Shown in pieces: positions 52,401-59,050 of a stretch of DNA of 64,000 nucleotides. The notes under the pieces were generated by a model. That model had not been told where the DNA came from. It saw nothing but the letters and a program-made list of their open reading frames with translations, and made no database searches. Each line of letters begins with the position of its first letter. Position 1 is the first letter of the stretch. The position numbers and the translations under genes are program-made. This DNA comes from Elusimicrobia bacterium RIFOXYA2_FULL_47_53. Its GTDB lineage: Bacteria > Elusimicrobiota > Endomicrobiia > Endomicrobiales > XYA2-FULL-47-53. The stretch spans positions 1 to 64,000 of the forward strand of contig MGVE01000016.1 in the NCBI GenBank assembly GCA_001800315.1, written 5' to 3'.

Positions 52401-53528
52401 ATGGAAAAAGAACTGATGAAAGTCCAGAAGCTTGACTCGCTGGGAATACTCGCCGGCGGCATAGCCCATGACTTTAATAACATACTTACGGGTATTATAG
52501 GAAATTTATCCATGATTCGCGGGAGTAAGGACAATGAAGTGCTCAGTGATGTCATGAAAGCGGCAGTGCGCGCTAAAAACCTGACATTGCAGCTTTTAAC
52601 ATTTGCTAAAGGCGGCGCGCCTGTCAAGAAACTTACGGTAATTAAGGATATAATCAGGGATTCCTCTGTTTTTGCGACTCACGGTTCAAGAACCATCTGT
52701 AAATTTCATATTGCCGCAAATTTACATCCGCTGATTGTTGATCCCGGACAAATCGCTCAGGTAATATCTAATATGGTAATTAACGCGGTACAGGCAATGT
52801 CTGAGGGCGGAATTATTAACATTTCAGCGGAAAACATCAACCTAACGGACAAGACGCAACTGCCTATAAAATCAGGCGACTATGTGCGTATCAGCATTAA
52901 AGACACCGGTGCCGGCATAGCCGCGGGAGATTTAGGTAAAATATTTGACCCTTATTTTTCAACCAAGGAAGGAGGAAGCGGTTTGGGCCTTGCCACCAGC
53001 TATTCTATAATAAAAAATCATGATGGCTATACCACTGTTAAATCCGACGAAGGAATCGGAACCTTGTTTGAAATTTATTTGCCGGCCGTTATTCAGCAGG
53101 CAGGAATTGAAACGCCCGTTGTCAGCAGGGAAATAATAGAGGGCCGCGGCCGAATTCTTATTTTAGATGACGAGGAAATAATTCGGGTTCTGGGTTTAAG
53201 AATGCTCACCAAACTCGGCTATGTGGCCGAATGTTTTGACGATTCTGAAAAGGCGATTGAGCGTTATAAGCAGGCATGGGGAACCGCGGAGGCTTTTGAA
53301 GCGGTTATACTTGACCTTACCCTGCCCGGCCGTATGGGCGGCAAAGAAGTTTTGGGCAGGCTTAAGAGCATAAACCCTGAAATAAAAGCCATTGTTTCCA
53401 GCGGCTATTCTGAAGATAAAGTCATGGCAAACCATAAGGAATACGGATTTTCCGCAGTTCTTCAAAAGCCGTATGATATTGAAGAAGTCAGCGCTATCCT
53501 CCATAAGTTGTTAATGAAGAATCAATAA
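49464..53528 (+). CDS. CheB-CheR-PAS-histidine kinase-REC megaprotein
   Basis: 1,354 residues, all cytoplasmic. A CheB methylesterase domain (about 15-195) has GIGGSAGGLEAF (Ser), HLAPEHKSML (His) and SGTATDGT (Asp). A CheR methyltransferase domain (about 205-480) has VPGCAGGEEVYSIAI and NLLIYLQPALQ. A long coiled coil of NEELQSTNEELE repeats (about 650-730) leads to two PAS domains (about 735-960), HisKA (GGIAHDFNNILTG, about 985-1045), HATPase_c (about 1090-1195) and a terminal REC (about 1225-1350; LDLTLPG). Such fused proteins couple receptor-type methyl chemistry to phosphorelay in signalling unrelated to classic chemotaxis. No MCP, CheA or CheW is in the window. GTGGGGA precedes the ATG. 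Confidence 0.9.
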   Translation: MKNKKKINLNSKTEAFPVVGIGGSAGGLEAFQKLLRSLPANLGMSYVFIMHLAPEHKSMLTELLAKETKMPVNEAKSGMKLEANHVYVIPPNVKMVLNSGRLLLTRLKVSDLKRMPVDNFFQSLAKELSSRAIGVILSGTATDGTLGAEGIKAEGGIIFAQDEETAKYFGMPQSAIAAGCVDFVLSPDNIARELIRIAKHPYISIGKPAAPEEPIIGETEGFAVIFDLLRQSRGVDFTLYKAPTVKRRISRRMVLLRQHNLKDYIKVLRDNNAELNNLYDDLLINVTKFFRDAAVFGALKKKVLAAVIKENKKNQLIKIWVPGCAGGEEVYSIAICVAEALGNKIASIPVQIFGSDISEKSIDKARRGLYPKSIEADITPERLKRFFTKDGDSYRVSKQLRSMCIFSRQNVFNDPPFSNLDLISCRNLLIYLQPALQRSVFNKFHYALRPGGFLLLGNSESAAGYAGLFKVMDRKHKIFIKKYTPMSPKLEIGRQYYLPEKLEIKEKTGLMKSRETDIGSLVEQAVLEQYAASGVLLNSDMDVIQFRGHTGRYLESSAGKPSHNIFKLTREGLALPLRAAINKARDTKRAVSKEAGDVWYGGRRLSLNVTVIPVKSGALKEEFYLVLFDENSGGNSGKKTSPLGKNAPKIKHIKNDELLNLRNELMETKEYLQTVIEEHESANEEVKTANEEILSSNEELQSTNEELETAKEELQSSNEELITTNEELQNRNREANLLNNDLVNLLSSINMPVIMMDTGLVIRRITPQAERALNVVSADVGREITKIKLSVEIPDLEKILMEVIESLHPKTFEVRSGEGNWYSANIRPYRTLDNRIDGVVAVFVDITGIKKAQEITEEARDYSENIVETVREPLIVMDSDLNIISANKSYYMAFKTTAAETQGRLVYDLPGKQWDIPALRKLLEGVSAKNEPFDGYRVEQDFGTAGKKILLLSARQITRRTTGRHLILMAVEDVTVTSHMEKELMKVQKLDSLGILAGGIAHDFNNILTGIIGNLSMIRGSKDNEVLSDVMKAAVRAKNLTLQLLTFAKGGAPVKKLTVIKDIIRDSSVFATHGSRTICKFHIAANLHPLIVDPGQIAQVISNMVINAVQAMSEGGIINISAENINLTDKTQLPIKSGDYVRISIKDTGAGIAAGDLGKIFDPYFSTKEGGSGLGLATSYSIIKNHDGYTTVKSDEGIGTLFEIYLPAVIQQAGIETPVVSREIIEGRGRILILDDEEIIRVLGLRMLTKLGYVAECFDDSEKAIERYKQAWGTAEAFEAVILDLTLPGRMGGKEVLGRLKSINPEIKAIVSSGYSEDKVMANHKEYGFSAVLQKPYDIEEVSAILHKLLMKNQ

Positions 53529-53538
53529 ATTTATTTCT

Positions 53539-55605
53539 ATGAAAGACTCAAGTATTAATATTCTTATTATAGAGGATTATCCGGAACATATTAAACTTGT
53601 TTCACGGATGCTTGAGAATTGCTCTTCGCAGTCATTCAATCTGGCTTCCGCGGGAAGGCTTGATGAAGGAATATCAATAATTGCTTCGGCCAGGTTTGAT
53701 GCTATTTTGCTTGACCTTACCCTGCCTGACAGTTATGGCCTTGAAGGGCTGGAGAAAATCTCGTCACAATTTCCTGATATTCCTGTAATTGTGCTAACGG
53801 CTTTAGATGACGAAAGCATGGAATTGCAGGCTATGCAGAAAAATTCATGGGATTATCTGGTTAAGGGCCAGATAAACACGAATCTTCTGGTGCATGCCAT
53901 ACGCTATGCCATAGAACGCAAGAAAAAAGAAAACGAACTTCGTAATGCCAACCGGATACTGTCCGCGTTGAGTGAAAGCAGCCAGGCTATGCTTTACTCA
54001 CAAAACGAAACTTCCTACTTGCGCCAGATATGCAGGATTATCGTTAAAAATTGCGGCTATTCAGCTGCCTGGGTCGGCTACCGCGTTGATGATGAAGGCA
54101 AAACAATCAGGCCCATGGCTTATCACGGCGTAAAGCATGAGTATATGGAAACTGTTTGCAAGACCTGGGAAGACAGCGTTTGCGGCAATACTCCAGCAGG
54201 CATGGCTATTCGTACCGGCAAATTATGTTTGTGTCAAAACATTGATAGCTGTTCCTGGTATAAACCATGGGTGCAGGAGACCATTGAACATGGATATTCA
54301 TCCGCGATAGCCATCCCCTTAAAGACCAGAGATGGCGCTTTCGGAGCGATCACCGCTTTTTCCGATGAAACAAATCCATTTACGGAAAAAGAAGTTCAGA
54401 TGCTTTCTGAAATCTCGGCTGACCTCGTTTACGGCATATCAGCAATTAAAACGAGAAATTTACAGGAAAAAACAGAAAAGGAGCTAAAGGAAAGCGAACG
54501 CCGGATGGCGGCTTTGCTGAACGCCACGACAGAATCAATATGGCTTATGAATACTGACGGATGTATCCTTGCCTCTAATGAGATCGCGGCAAAACGGCTT
54601 GGGCTAAACGCTGAGTTCCTAAAAGGCAAAATATACTTTGATTATTTACCCGGTTCGGTAGCTAAAACGAGGCGGCACAAAATGGAGGAAGTTATCAATA
54701 CCGGCAAACCGCTTCGCTTTCAGGATGAAAGATCCGGGCTGATTTTCAGCCACAGCCTGTTTCCCGTTCGGGATGAATCGGGTAATATTCAATCAATCGC
54801 GGTATTCAGTAACGACATAACCGACAGCAAAAGAGTTGAGGAGGTGCTTCAAAGAGATAAGGATACTCTTGAAAAAATGGTACAGGAACAGGCTCATGAG
54901 TATTCCCGGGCGCAGATTGAATTAGAAAGGGCACGGAGATTGTCGGACATAGGGCGGCTGGCTTCAACTGTTGCCCATGAGTTAAGAAACCCGCTGGCAA
55001 CAATAAAAACAGCTGTTTTCAATATTCAGCGGAAAGCCGGCAGCCCGCTTATTGAAAGACATATCGCTAACATTAACAAAAAGATACTGGAATCGGACGC
55101 TATAATCCAGAATGTTCTAAATTTTTCAAAAGTGAAGGTTCTTAATATTGAAAAAGTCGCGCTTAAACCTCTGCTTGTTGAATCCTGCAACAACATTTCC
55201 GGGAATTATAAGAAAAACAAAGTCTCTCTTAAGGAGGCTTACCTTACTAAAGATGACTGCGTAGTGGAAGGAGATCAATCGCTGCTGCAATCGCTTTTTT
55301 CTAATATACTGGATAACGCGTTTCAGTCCATGGACAAAAAGTCAGGCAAAATAGACCTGCGTGTTGACAGTTCCGGCGATAATTACTACGAGATAATCAT
55401 TGAGGATAACGGGGTAGGCATTGACGAGGAAAATATTTCAAAAATCTATGAGCCTTTCTTTACCACAAGGTCCAGGGGAACCGGGCTGGGGCTGTCGGTA
55501 TGCCGTGAAATTGTGGAACGCCATTACGGGAAAATTGACATCAAAAGCAAAAAAGGTTCCGGCACGACAGTTAAAATCACCCTTCCGATACTGCAATTGA
55601 AATAG
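53539..55605 (+). CDS. REC-GAF-PAS histidine kinase
   Basis: 688 residues without membrane segments. A receiver domain (about 6-125; D59 in LLDLTLPDSYG) is followed by a GAF domain (about 140-310; IRTGKLCLCQNID, GYSSAIAIPL), a PAS domain (about 325-440), a coiled coil (about 440-470) and HisKA with AHELRNPLATIKTA (H480). HATPase_c closes it (NILDNAFQS, DNGVGID, GTGLGLSVCRE). The receiver fold resembles that of the CheB-CheR protein and of the 48014 kinase. It begins 11 bases after the CheB-CheR gene, so the two are co-transcribed and probably linked in a phosphorelay. Confidence 0.88.
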   Translation: MKDSSINILIIEDYPEHIKLVSRMLENCSSQSFNLASAGRLDEGISIIASARFDAILLDLTLPDSYGLEGLEKISSQFPDIPVIVLTALDDESMELQAMQKNSWDYLVKGQINTNLLVHAIRYAIERKKKENELRNANRILSALSESSQAMLYSQNETSYLRQICRIIVKNCGYSAAWVGYRVDDEGKTIRPMAYHGVKHEYMETVCKTWEDSVCGNTPAGMAIRTGKLCLCQNIDSCSWYKPWVQETIEHGYSSAIAIPLKTRDGAFGAITAFSDETNPFTEKEVQMLSEISADLVYGISAIKTRNLQEKTEKELKESERRMAALLNATTESIWLMNTDGCILASNEIAAKRLGLNAEFLKGKIYFDYLPGSVAKTRRHKMEEVINTGKPLRFQDERSGLIFSHSLFPVRDESGNIQSIAVFSNDITDSKRVEEVLQRDKDTLEKMVQEQAHEYSRAQIELERARRLSDIGRLASTVAHELRNPLATIKTAVFNIQRKAGSPLIERHIANINKKILESDAIIQNVLNFSKVKVLNIEKVALKPLLVESCNNISGNYKKNKVSLKEAYLTKDDCVVEGDQSLLQSLFSNILDNAFQSMDKKSGKIDLRVDSSGDNYYEIIIEDNGVGIDEENISKIYEPFFTTRSRGTGLGLSVCREIVERHYGKIDIKSKKGSGTTVKITLPILQLK

Positions 55606-55637
55606 GCTGACTATATTTTTTTACCCATCAGGTGGAT

Positions 55638-55649
55638 AAAAGTCAGTAA
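55638..55649 (+). promoter_or_regulatory. AAAAGTCAGTAA motif upstream of the REC-AraC gene
   Basis: The 12-mer AAAAGTCAGTAA lies 76 bases before the ATG at 55725. The same 12-mer recurs at 56925-56936 and 58348-58359, with a variant at 57467-57477, all between genes of this cluster. Confidence 0.45.
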
Positions 55650-55724
55650 TGCGGGGATATATGATATTGTGTATTCTTAACGCTATTTATACAATTATCA
55701 AAAGCGCAAACCGTGAGGAAAACA

Positions 55725-56441
55725 ATGCCGGAAACTATTTTGATAGTTGATGATGAAAAAGAATTCAGGGAAGAGCTTGTCTCCAGCTTTGAAGCCTACC
55801 AGACAATAGAGGCGTCCAGCGGCCAGCAGGCGCTTGGCCTGTTAAACAAGCCAAACGAAATTGACCTGGTGATACTTGACTTCAAAATGCCGGGTTTAAG
55901 CGGCACGGAAATACTTAAGGTTATTAAAAAAAGAAACCCCAATATTAAAGTAATCATGCTGACGGCTTTCAGTTCTAAAGATATTGCCGTTGAATCCCTG
56001 CGCGGACAGGCTGACGATTTTCTTGAGAAACCGGTTGATATTGAAAAATTAATGGCGTCTGTTGAGAAACATTTGGAACGCGCGGAGCAAAACAACGAAT
56101 CGGATGCCCCGCAAATTAATCAAAAAATAAACAGGGTAAAGCGATATCTGGAACGCAATGCCTTAAAGAAAGTATCCCTTGAGGACGCCGGAAAAACTGT
56201 GGGGCTTAGCCCAAAATATCTAAGCAGAATATTTAAAAATACCTGCGGCGCCGGTTTTATGGATTACAAACTTAAGGTAAAAATTGATAAGGCAAAAAAC
56301 CTTCTTTCCGCTTCCGGCTGTACTGTGAGCGAAATATCCGACAGGCTGGGGTTTATGAATCCGGAATCGTTCATGCGAATATTTAAGAAAGTAATGAAGT
56401 TGACGCCTACGGAATTTAGAAAAAAGAAGAAAAAGAAATGA
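55725..56441 (+). CDS. REC-AraC response regulator
   Basis: 238 residues from ATG 55725, with GTGAGGAAA just upstream; the in-frame GTG at 55713 would overlap that site. A receiver domain (about 4-118; D52 in LDFKMPG) is followed by a linker and an AraC-type double helix-turn-helix (about 135-235; LSPKYLSRIFK, CTVSEISDRLGFMNPESF). It is the only DNA-binding output regulator in the cluster, so it is the likely transcriptional end point of the neighbouring kinases. It may bind near the GTCAGTA motifs around it. The stop overlaps the next receiver gene. Confidence 0.88.
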   Translation: MPETILIVDDEKEFREELVSSFEAYQTIEASSGQQALGLLNKPNEIDLVILDFKMPGLSGTEILKVIKKRNPNIKVIMLTAFSSKDIAVESLRGQADDFLEKPVDIEKLMASVEKHLERAEQNNESDAPQINQKINRVKRYLERNALKKVSLEDAGKTVGLSPKYLSRIFKNTCGAGFMDYKLKVKIDKAKNLLSASGCTVSEISDRLGFMNPESFMRIFKKVMKLTPTEFRKKKKKK

Positions 56442-56845
56442 TTATGAGCGTCAAGAAAAATATTCTTCTGATTGACGATGACGAAGAGATGTGCGATGAG
56501 CTGATTGAAGTATTAATTGACGCCGGTTATAACATTGACTGTGTCCACAACGGCACGGAGGGCAAAAACCTGATACTTCAGCGCGGCTATGACCTGATAC
56601 TGCTTGATATCAAGCTTCCCGGGCTAACCGGTTATGAAGTGCTTAAAGCTACTGAAGGGCGCACAAAAGAAGCGAAAATACTTATTCTCACGGGCCGTCC
56701 CATGCAGAAAGATGCGGAGCCCGGAGCTCAGCTCACGGAGGAAGACAGAGAGGAAGAAAACGCGCTGAAACTCGCCAACGGCATCATCAACAAACCTTTT
56801 GACCTGGAAAAGATTCTCGCAACCATAAAACAAATTACCTTGTAA
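56438..56845 (+). CDS. stand-alone receiver (CheY-like) protein
   Basis: 135 residues forming one receiver domain with acidic residues D13-D15, phospho-acceptor D57 (LLDIKLPG), T-loop Thr in ILILTGRP and Lys in NKPFD. The loop before the last Lys is longer than usual (MQKDAEPGAQLTEEDREEEN, about 88-108), an insertion between beta4 and beta5. The start overlaps the stop of the REC-AraC gene (ATGA, 56438-56441). It probably relays phosphate between kinases of this cluster or binds another protein. Confidence 0.85.
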   Translation: MIMSVKKNILLIDDDEEMCDELIEVLIDAGYNIDCVHNGTEGKNLILQRGYDLILLDIKLPGLTGYEVLKATEGRTKEAKILILTGRPMQKDAEPGAQLTEEDREEENALKLANGIINKPFDLEKILATIKQITL

Positions 56846-56924
56846 TCCCCGAAACATCTTCTTCCACACTACGCAATTACCTGTTACCCTCGCCCCTTTA
56901 TGACGGTTTTTTTTATTTGGAGGA

Positions 56925-56936
56925 AAAAGTCAGTAA
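56925..56936 (+). promoter_or_regulatory. AAAAGTCAGTAA motif upstream of the second receiver gene
   Basis: A 12-mer identical to 55638-55649, 65 bases before the ATG at 57001. Confidence 0.45.
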
Positions 56937-57000
56937 AAAGGCGAAACCACCAATTGGAACAAATGCATATATGGTGTAGCATTTACGCGGGAATACAATT

Positions 57001-57411
57001 ATGAAAAAGCGAATAATGATTGTGGACGACGATAAGGAATTTCTTGATGAGCTGTCGGACTTAATGCTTTCCAGCGGGTATGATGTGTGCACTTGCATTG
57101 ATGGCGCAAGGGCCTTAGCCGAAATTCCTGAAGTTATGCCGGATATTATTCTCCTTGATCTCAAAATGAATAATATTAACGGCTTCCAGGTAGCGGTCCG
57201 GCTGAAAGCAATACCCAAAGCCTGCGATATACCGATCATTGCGATGACGGGGTATTATACACAGGATGAATACGCCTTAATGATAAAAATCTGCGGAATA
57301 AAGAAATTCATAATCAAAACTGCCGATCCGGGCAACATTGTAAGAGAAGTTAAACTTGTCTTAGCGGGGCTGTCCACCCGGAATACGCATGAAAAAGCAA
57401 ATAATAACTGA
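57001..57411 (+). CDS. stand-alone receiver (CheY-like) protein
   Basis: 136 residues, one receiver domain: DDD (9-11), D53 in LLDLKMNNING, Thr in IIAMTGYYT and Lys near 102 in KKFIIKT. The usual KP after beta5 is KT. No output domain. The gene is separated from the other receiver by 155 bases that contain a GTCAGTA motif, so it may have its own promoter. No good ribosome site is seen directly before the ATG. It probably works in the same phosphorelay as the neighbouring kinases. Confidence 0.83.
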   Translation: MKKRIMIVDDDKEFLDELSDLMLSSGYDVCTCIDGARALAEIPEVMPDIILLDLKMNNINGFQVAVRLKAIPKACDIPIIAMTGYYTQDEYALMIKICGIKKFIIKTADPGNIVREVKLVLAGLSTRNTHEKANNN

Positions 57412-57466
57412 GCGTCAATTTACTGACGGTATGAGCAGTTTAGAATATATAAAGTTAACTGCGAAT

Positions 57467-57477
57467 AAAGTCAGCAA
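57467..57477 (+). promoter_or_regulatory. variant GTCAGCAA motif upstream of the BON protein gene
   Basis: AAAGTCAGCAA differs by one base from the motif shared by three neighbouring intergenic regions. It lies 86 bases before the ATG at 57563. Confidence 0.35.
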
Positions 57478-57562
57478 TAAATGGAGTCAGGCAATTACAC
57501 AATCAGATTGTATTTGCAAAAATATGATCGTGAAGCAAAACTGAGTTGATAAGGAGGCCTCA

Positions 57563-58327
57563 ATGTTTGGAAAAAGCATGAAATTCTTCGCCGCGCATGT
57601 ATTTCTGCTCTTGTTAACTGCCGTGAATCTACATGCTTCTGAAATGGACAGGCTGATTGAAAAATCAGCCAACGACTCCTATGTGTTCAAAACTTATCTT
57701 CAAAACGATAATATTACTACCCTGTCTAATGACGGCGTAGTCACGCTCAACGGAACCGTAAATGAAGAGTTTCATATCTTAATGGCCCAGGAAACCGTCG
57801 CTAACCTACCCGGCGTGAAGAGGGTGCAGAACAACCTGGTTTTCCATGGCGAGCGTTTTTCAAAAAGTTCTGATAAGTGGATTTCAATGAATGTAATGTC
57901 TGCGTTATTATTTCACCATAATGTTAACGCCTTTAAAACTAATGTCAATGTGTATAATGGTGTCGTAACTCTAAAAGGCGAAGCCGCAAGCCTTGCCCAA
58001 AAGGAACTGACCGGTGAGTACGCGGCTGATGTATTTGGCGTAAAAGAAGTTAAGAATGAGATGACATATCTTAATAACAGCTTAGAGAGGACTCCTGCGG
58101 AAAAGATTGATGACGCGTCCATAACAGCTCAGGTTATACTGGCGTTGCTGACACATCGCTCAACCAGCGCCATTAAAACCATTGTTCAAACGAAAAACGG
58201 GGTCGTTACTCTTACCGGCAGCGCAAAGAATGACGCTGAGAAAAAATTGGTCGGAAAACTGGCTAATGACATAAGAGGCGTTGCAATGGTAGTCAATAAG
58301 ATGGCAGTTGACGACAAATCCAGATAA
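57563..58327 (+). CDS. periplasmic protein with three BON domains
   Basis: 254 residues. A signal peptide (about 1-21, ending LHA) is followed by three BON domains of about 65 residues (about 36-100, 108-175, 185-250), each with the pattern VVTLxGxxxxxxE and a conserved GVKxVxNxx motif (DGVVTLNGTVN, GVVTLKGEA, GVVTLTGSA). BON domains bind phospholipid membranes, as in OsmY and DolP, and help keep envelope integrity under stress. A strong ribosome site (AAGGAGG) precedes the ATG. The GTCAGCAA motif upstream suggests shared control with neighbouring genes. Confidence 0.9.
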   Translation: MFGKSMKFFAAHVFLLLLTAVNLHASEMDRLIEKSANDSYVFKTYLQNDNITTLSNDGVVTLNGTVNEEFHILMAQETVANLPGVKRVQNNLVFHGERFSKSSDKWISMNVMSALLFHHNVNAFKTNVNVYNGVVTLKGEAASLAQKELTGEYAADVFGVKEVKNEMTYLNNSLERTPAEKIDDASITAQVILALLTHRSTSAIKTIVQTKNGVVTLTGSAKNDAEKKLVGKLANDIRGVAMVVNKMAVDDKSR

Positions 58328-58347
58328 GAAGAATGTTGATGCGGGAA

Positions 58348-58383
58348 AAAAGTCAGTAAAACATAGATTTAGACAATTATAAT
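58348..58383 (+). promoter_or_regulatory. AAAAGTCAGTAA motif plus -10 box upstream of the helical protein
   Basis: AAAAGTCAGTAA (58348-58359), AGATTTAGA (58365-58373) and TATAAT (58378-58383) lie in a row. The motif ends 18 bases before the -10 box, where a -35 box or activator site would be expected. The GTCAGTA-N6-AGATTTAGA arrangement repeats at 39328-39349. Confidence 0.5.
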
Positions 58384-58462
58384 GATTTGTTTAATTTGAG
58401 ATACTGGCGGCATGATCAGGGATTTGAGATCTCAGATTTAAGATTTATAAAAGGAGCATACC

Positions 58463-59011
58463 ATGAAAGGAATTATGGAATCTATTCATGAGATTATTGA
58501 GCGCAAGATAAAAAGCGCGGAAAATATCGTAAGCGCTGTTGCTGAAAATGTAAGCATAATGGTGAGGGATATGATAACAGACTCCGGTAAAACCGGTGAA
58601 GCTTTGATTGAATCCATGCAGAACATTATCGGAGCTACCATCAGCGCTGTTATTAAAACTGGAAAGAATCTGGAGGACGGCGTGAAAGCACTGGTGATAG
58701 GAACCTTAAAAGGAATGAATTTAAAAGGTGAGGAGGCCTTCACTGTAACAGCGACTTTGGCAGGAGCCATAATTGAGATTACGGCAGAAGCCAGGACAGA
58801 TCTTGCCACAGCTGCCAGAGGCGTTATCAGAGGAGCTATTCATTCGGCGAAAGAAAGCGGTATAGATGCCGAGAAAGTTGCCAGCGCGGCTGCCATGGGC
58901 GCTTTGAAAGCCGCCTACAGGATAAATGAAGAAACCGGTGATAAAGTTAAAGCTGCGATAACAGGAACCTTTGACGGGATCAAGGTAGTGGTAAAAGAGC
59001 CATATATATAA
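58463..59011 (+). CDS. unknown all-helical protein with internal repeats
   Basis: 182 residues with AAAAGGAG before the ATG. No signal peptide or membrane segment. The sequence is almost all helix, rich in Ala, Gly, Ile and Lys, with a loose period of about 35 residues (SMQNIIGATISAVIKTGKN, LVIGTLKGMNLKGEE, AARGVIRGAIHSAKESG, AAAMGALKAAYRINEETGD, AAITGTFDGIKVVVKE). I do not recognise a family. The small-residue heptads suggest a helical bundle or a membrane-surface-binding amphipathic protein. It lies between a BON protein and a surface protein and shares an upstream motif with the PqiA-like operon, hinting at envelope stress. Confidence 0.7.
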   Translation: MKGIMESIHEIIERKIKSAENIVSAVAENVSIMVRDMITDSGKTGEALIESMQNIIGATISAVIKTGKNLEDGVKALVIGTLKGMNLKGEEAFTVTATLAGAIIEITAEARTDLATAARGVIRGAIHSAKESGIDAEKVASAAAMGALKAAYRINEETGDKVKAAITGTFDGIKVVVKEPYI

Positions 59012-59050
59012 TGATGAGTAAGAACCAAAATATATAAAGGAGGATTGGAT

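Noticed and set aside
56942-56975. A sigma54 promoter (TTGGAAC...TGCAT) before the 57001 gene
   Set aside because: The distance between the GG and GC elements is too short for the -24/-12 consensus.
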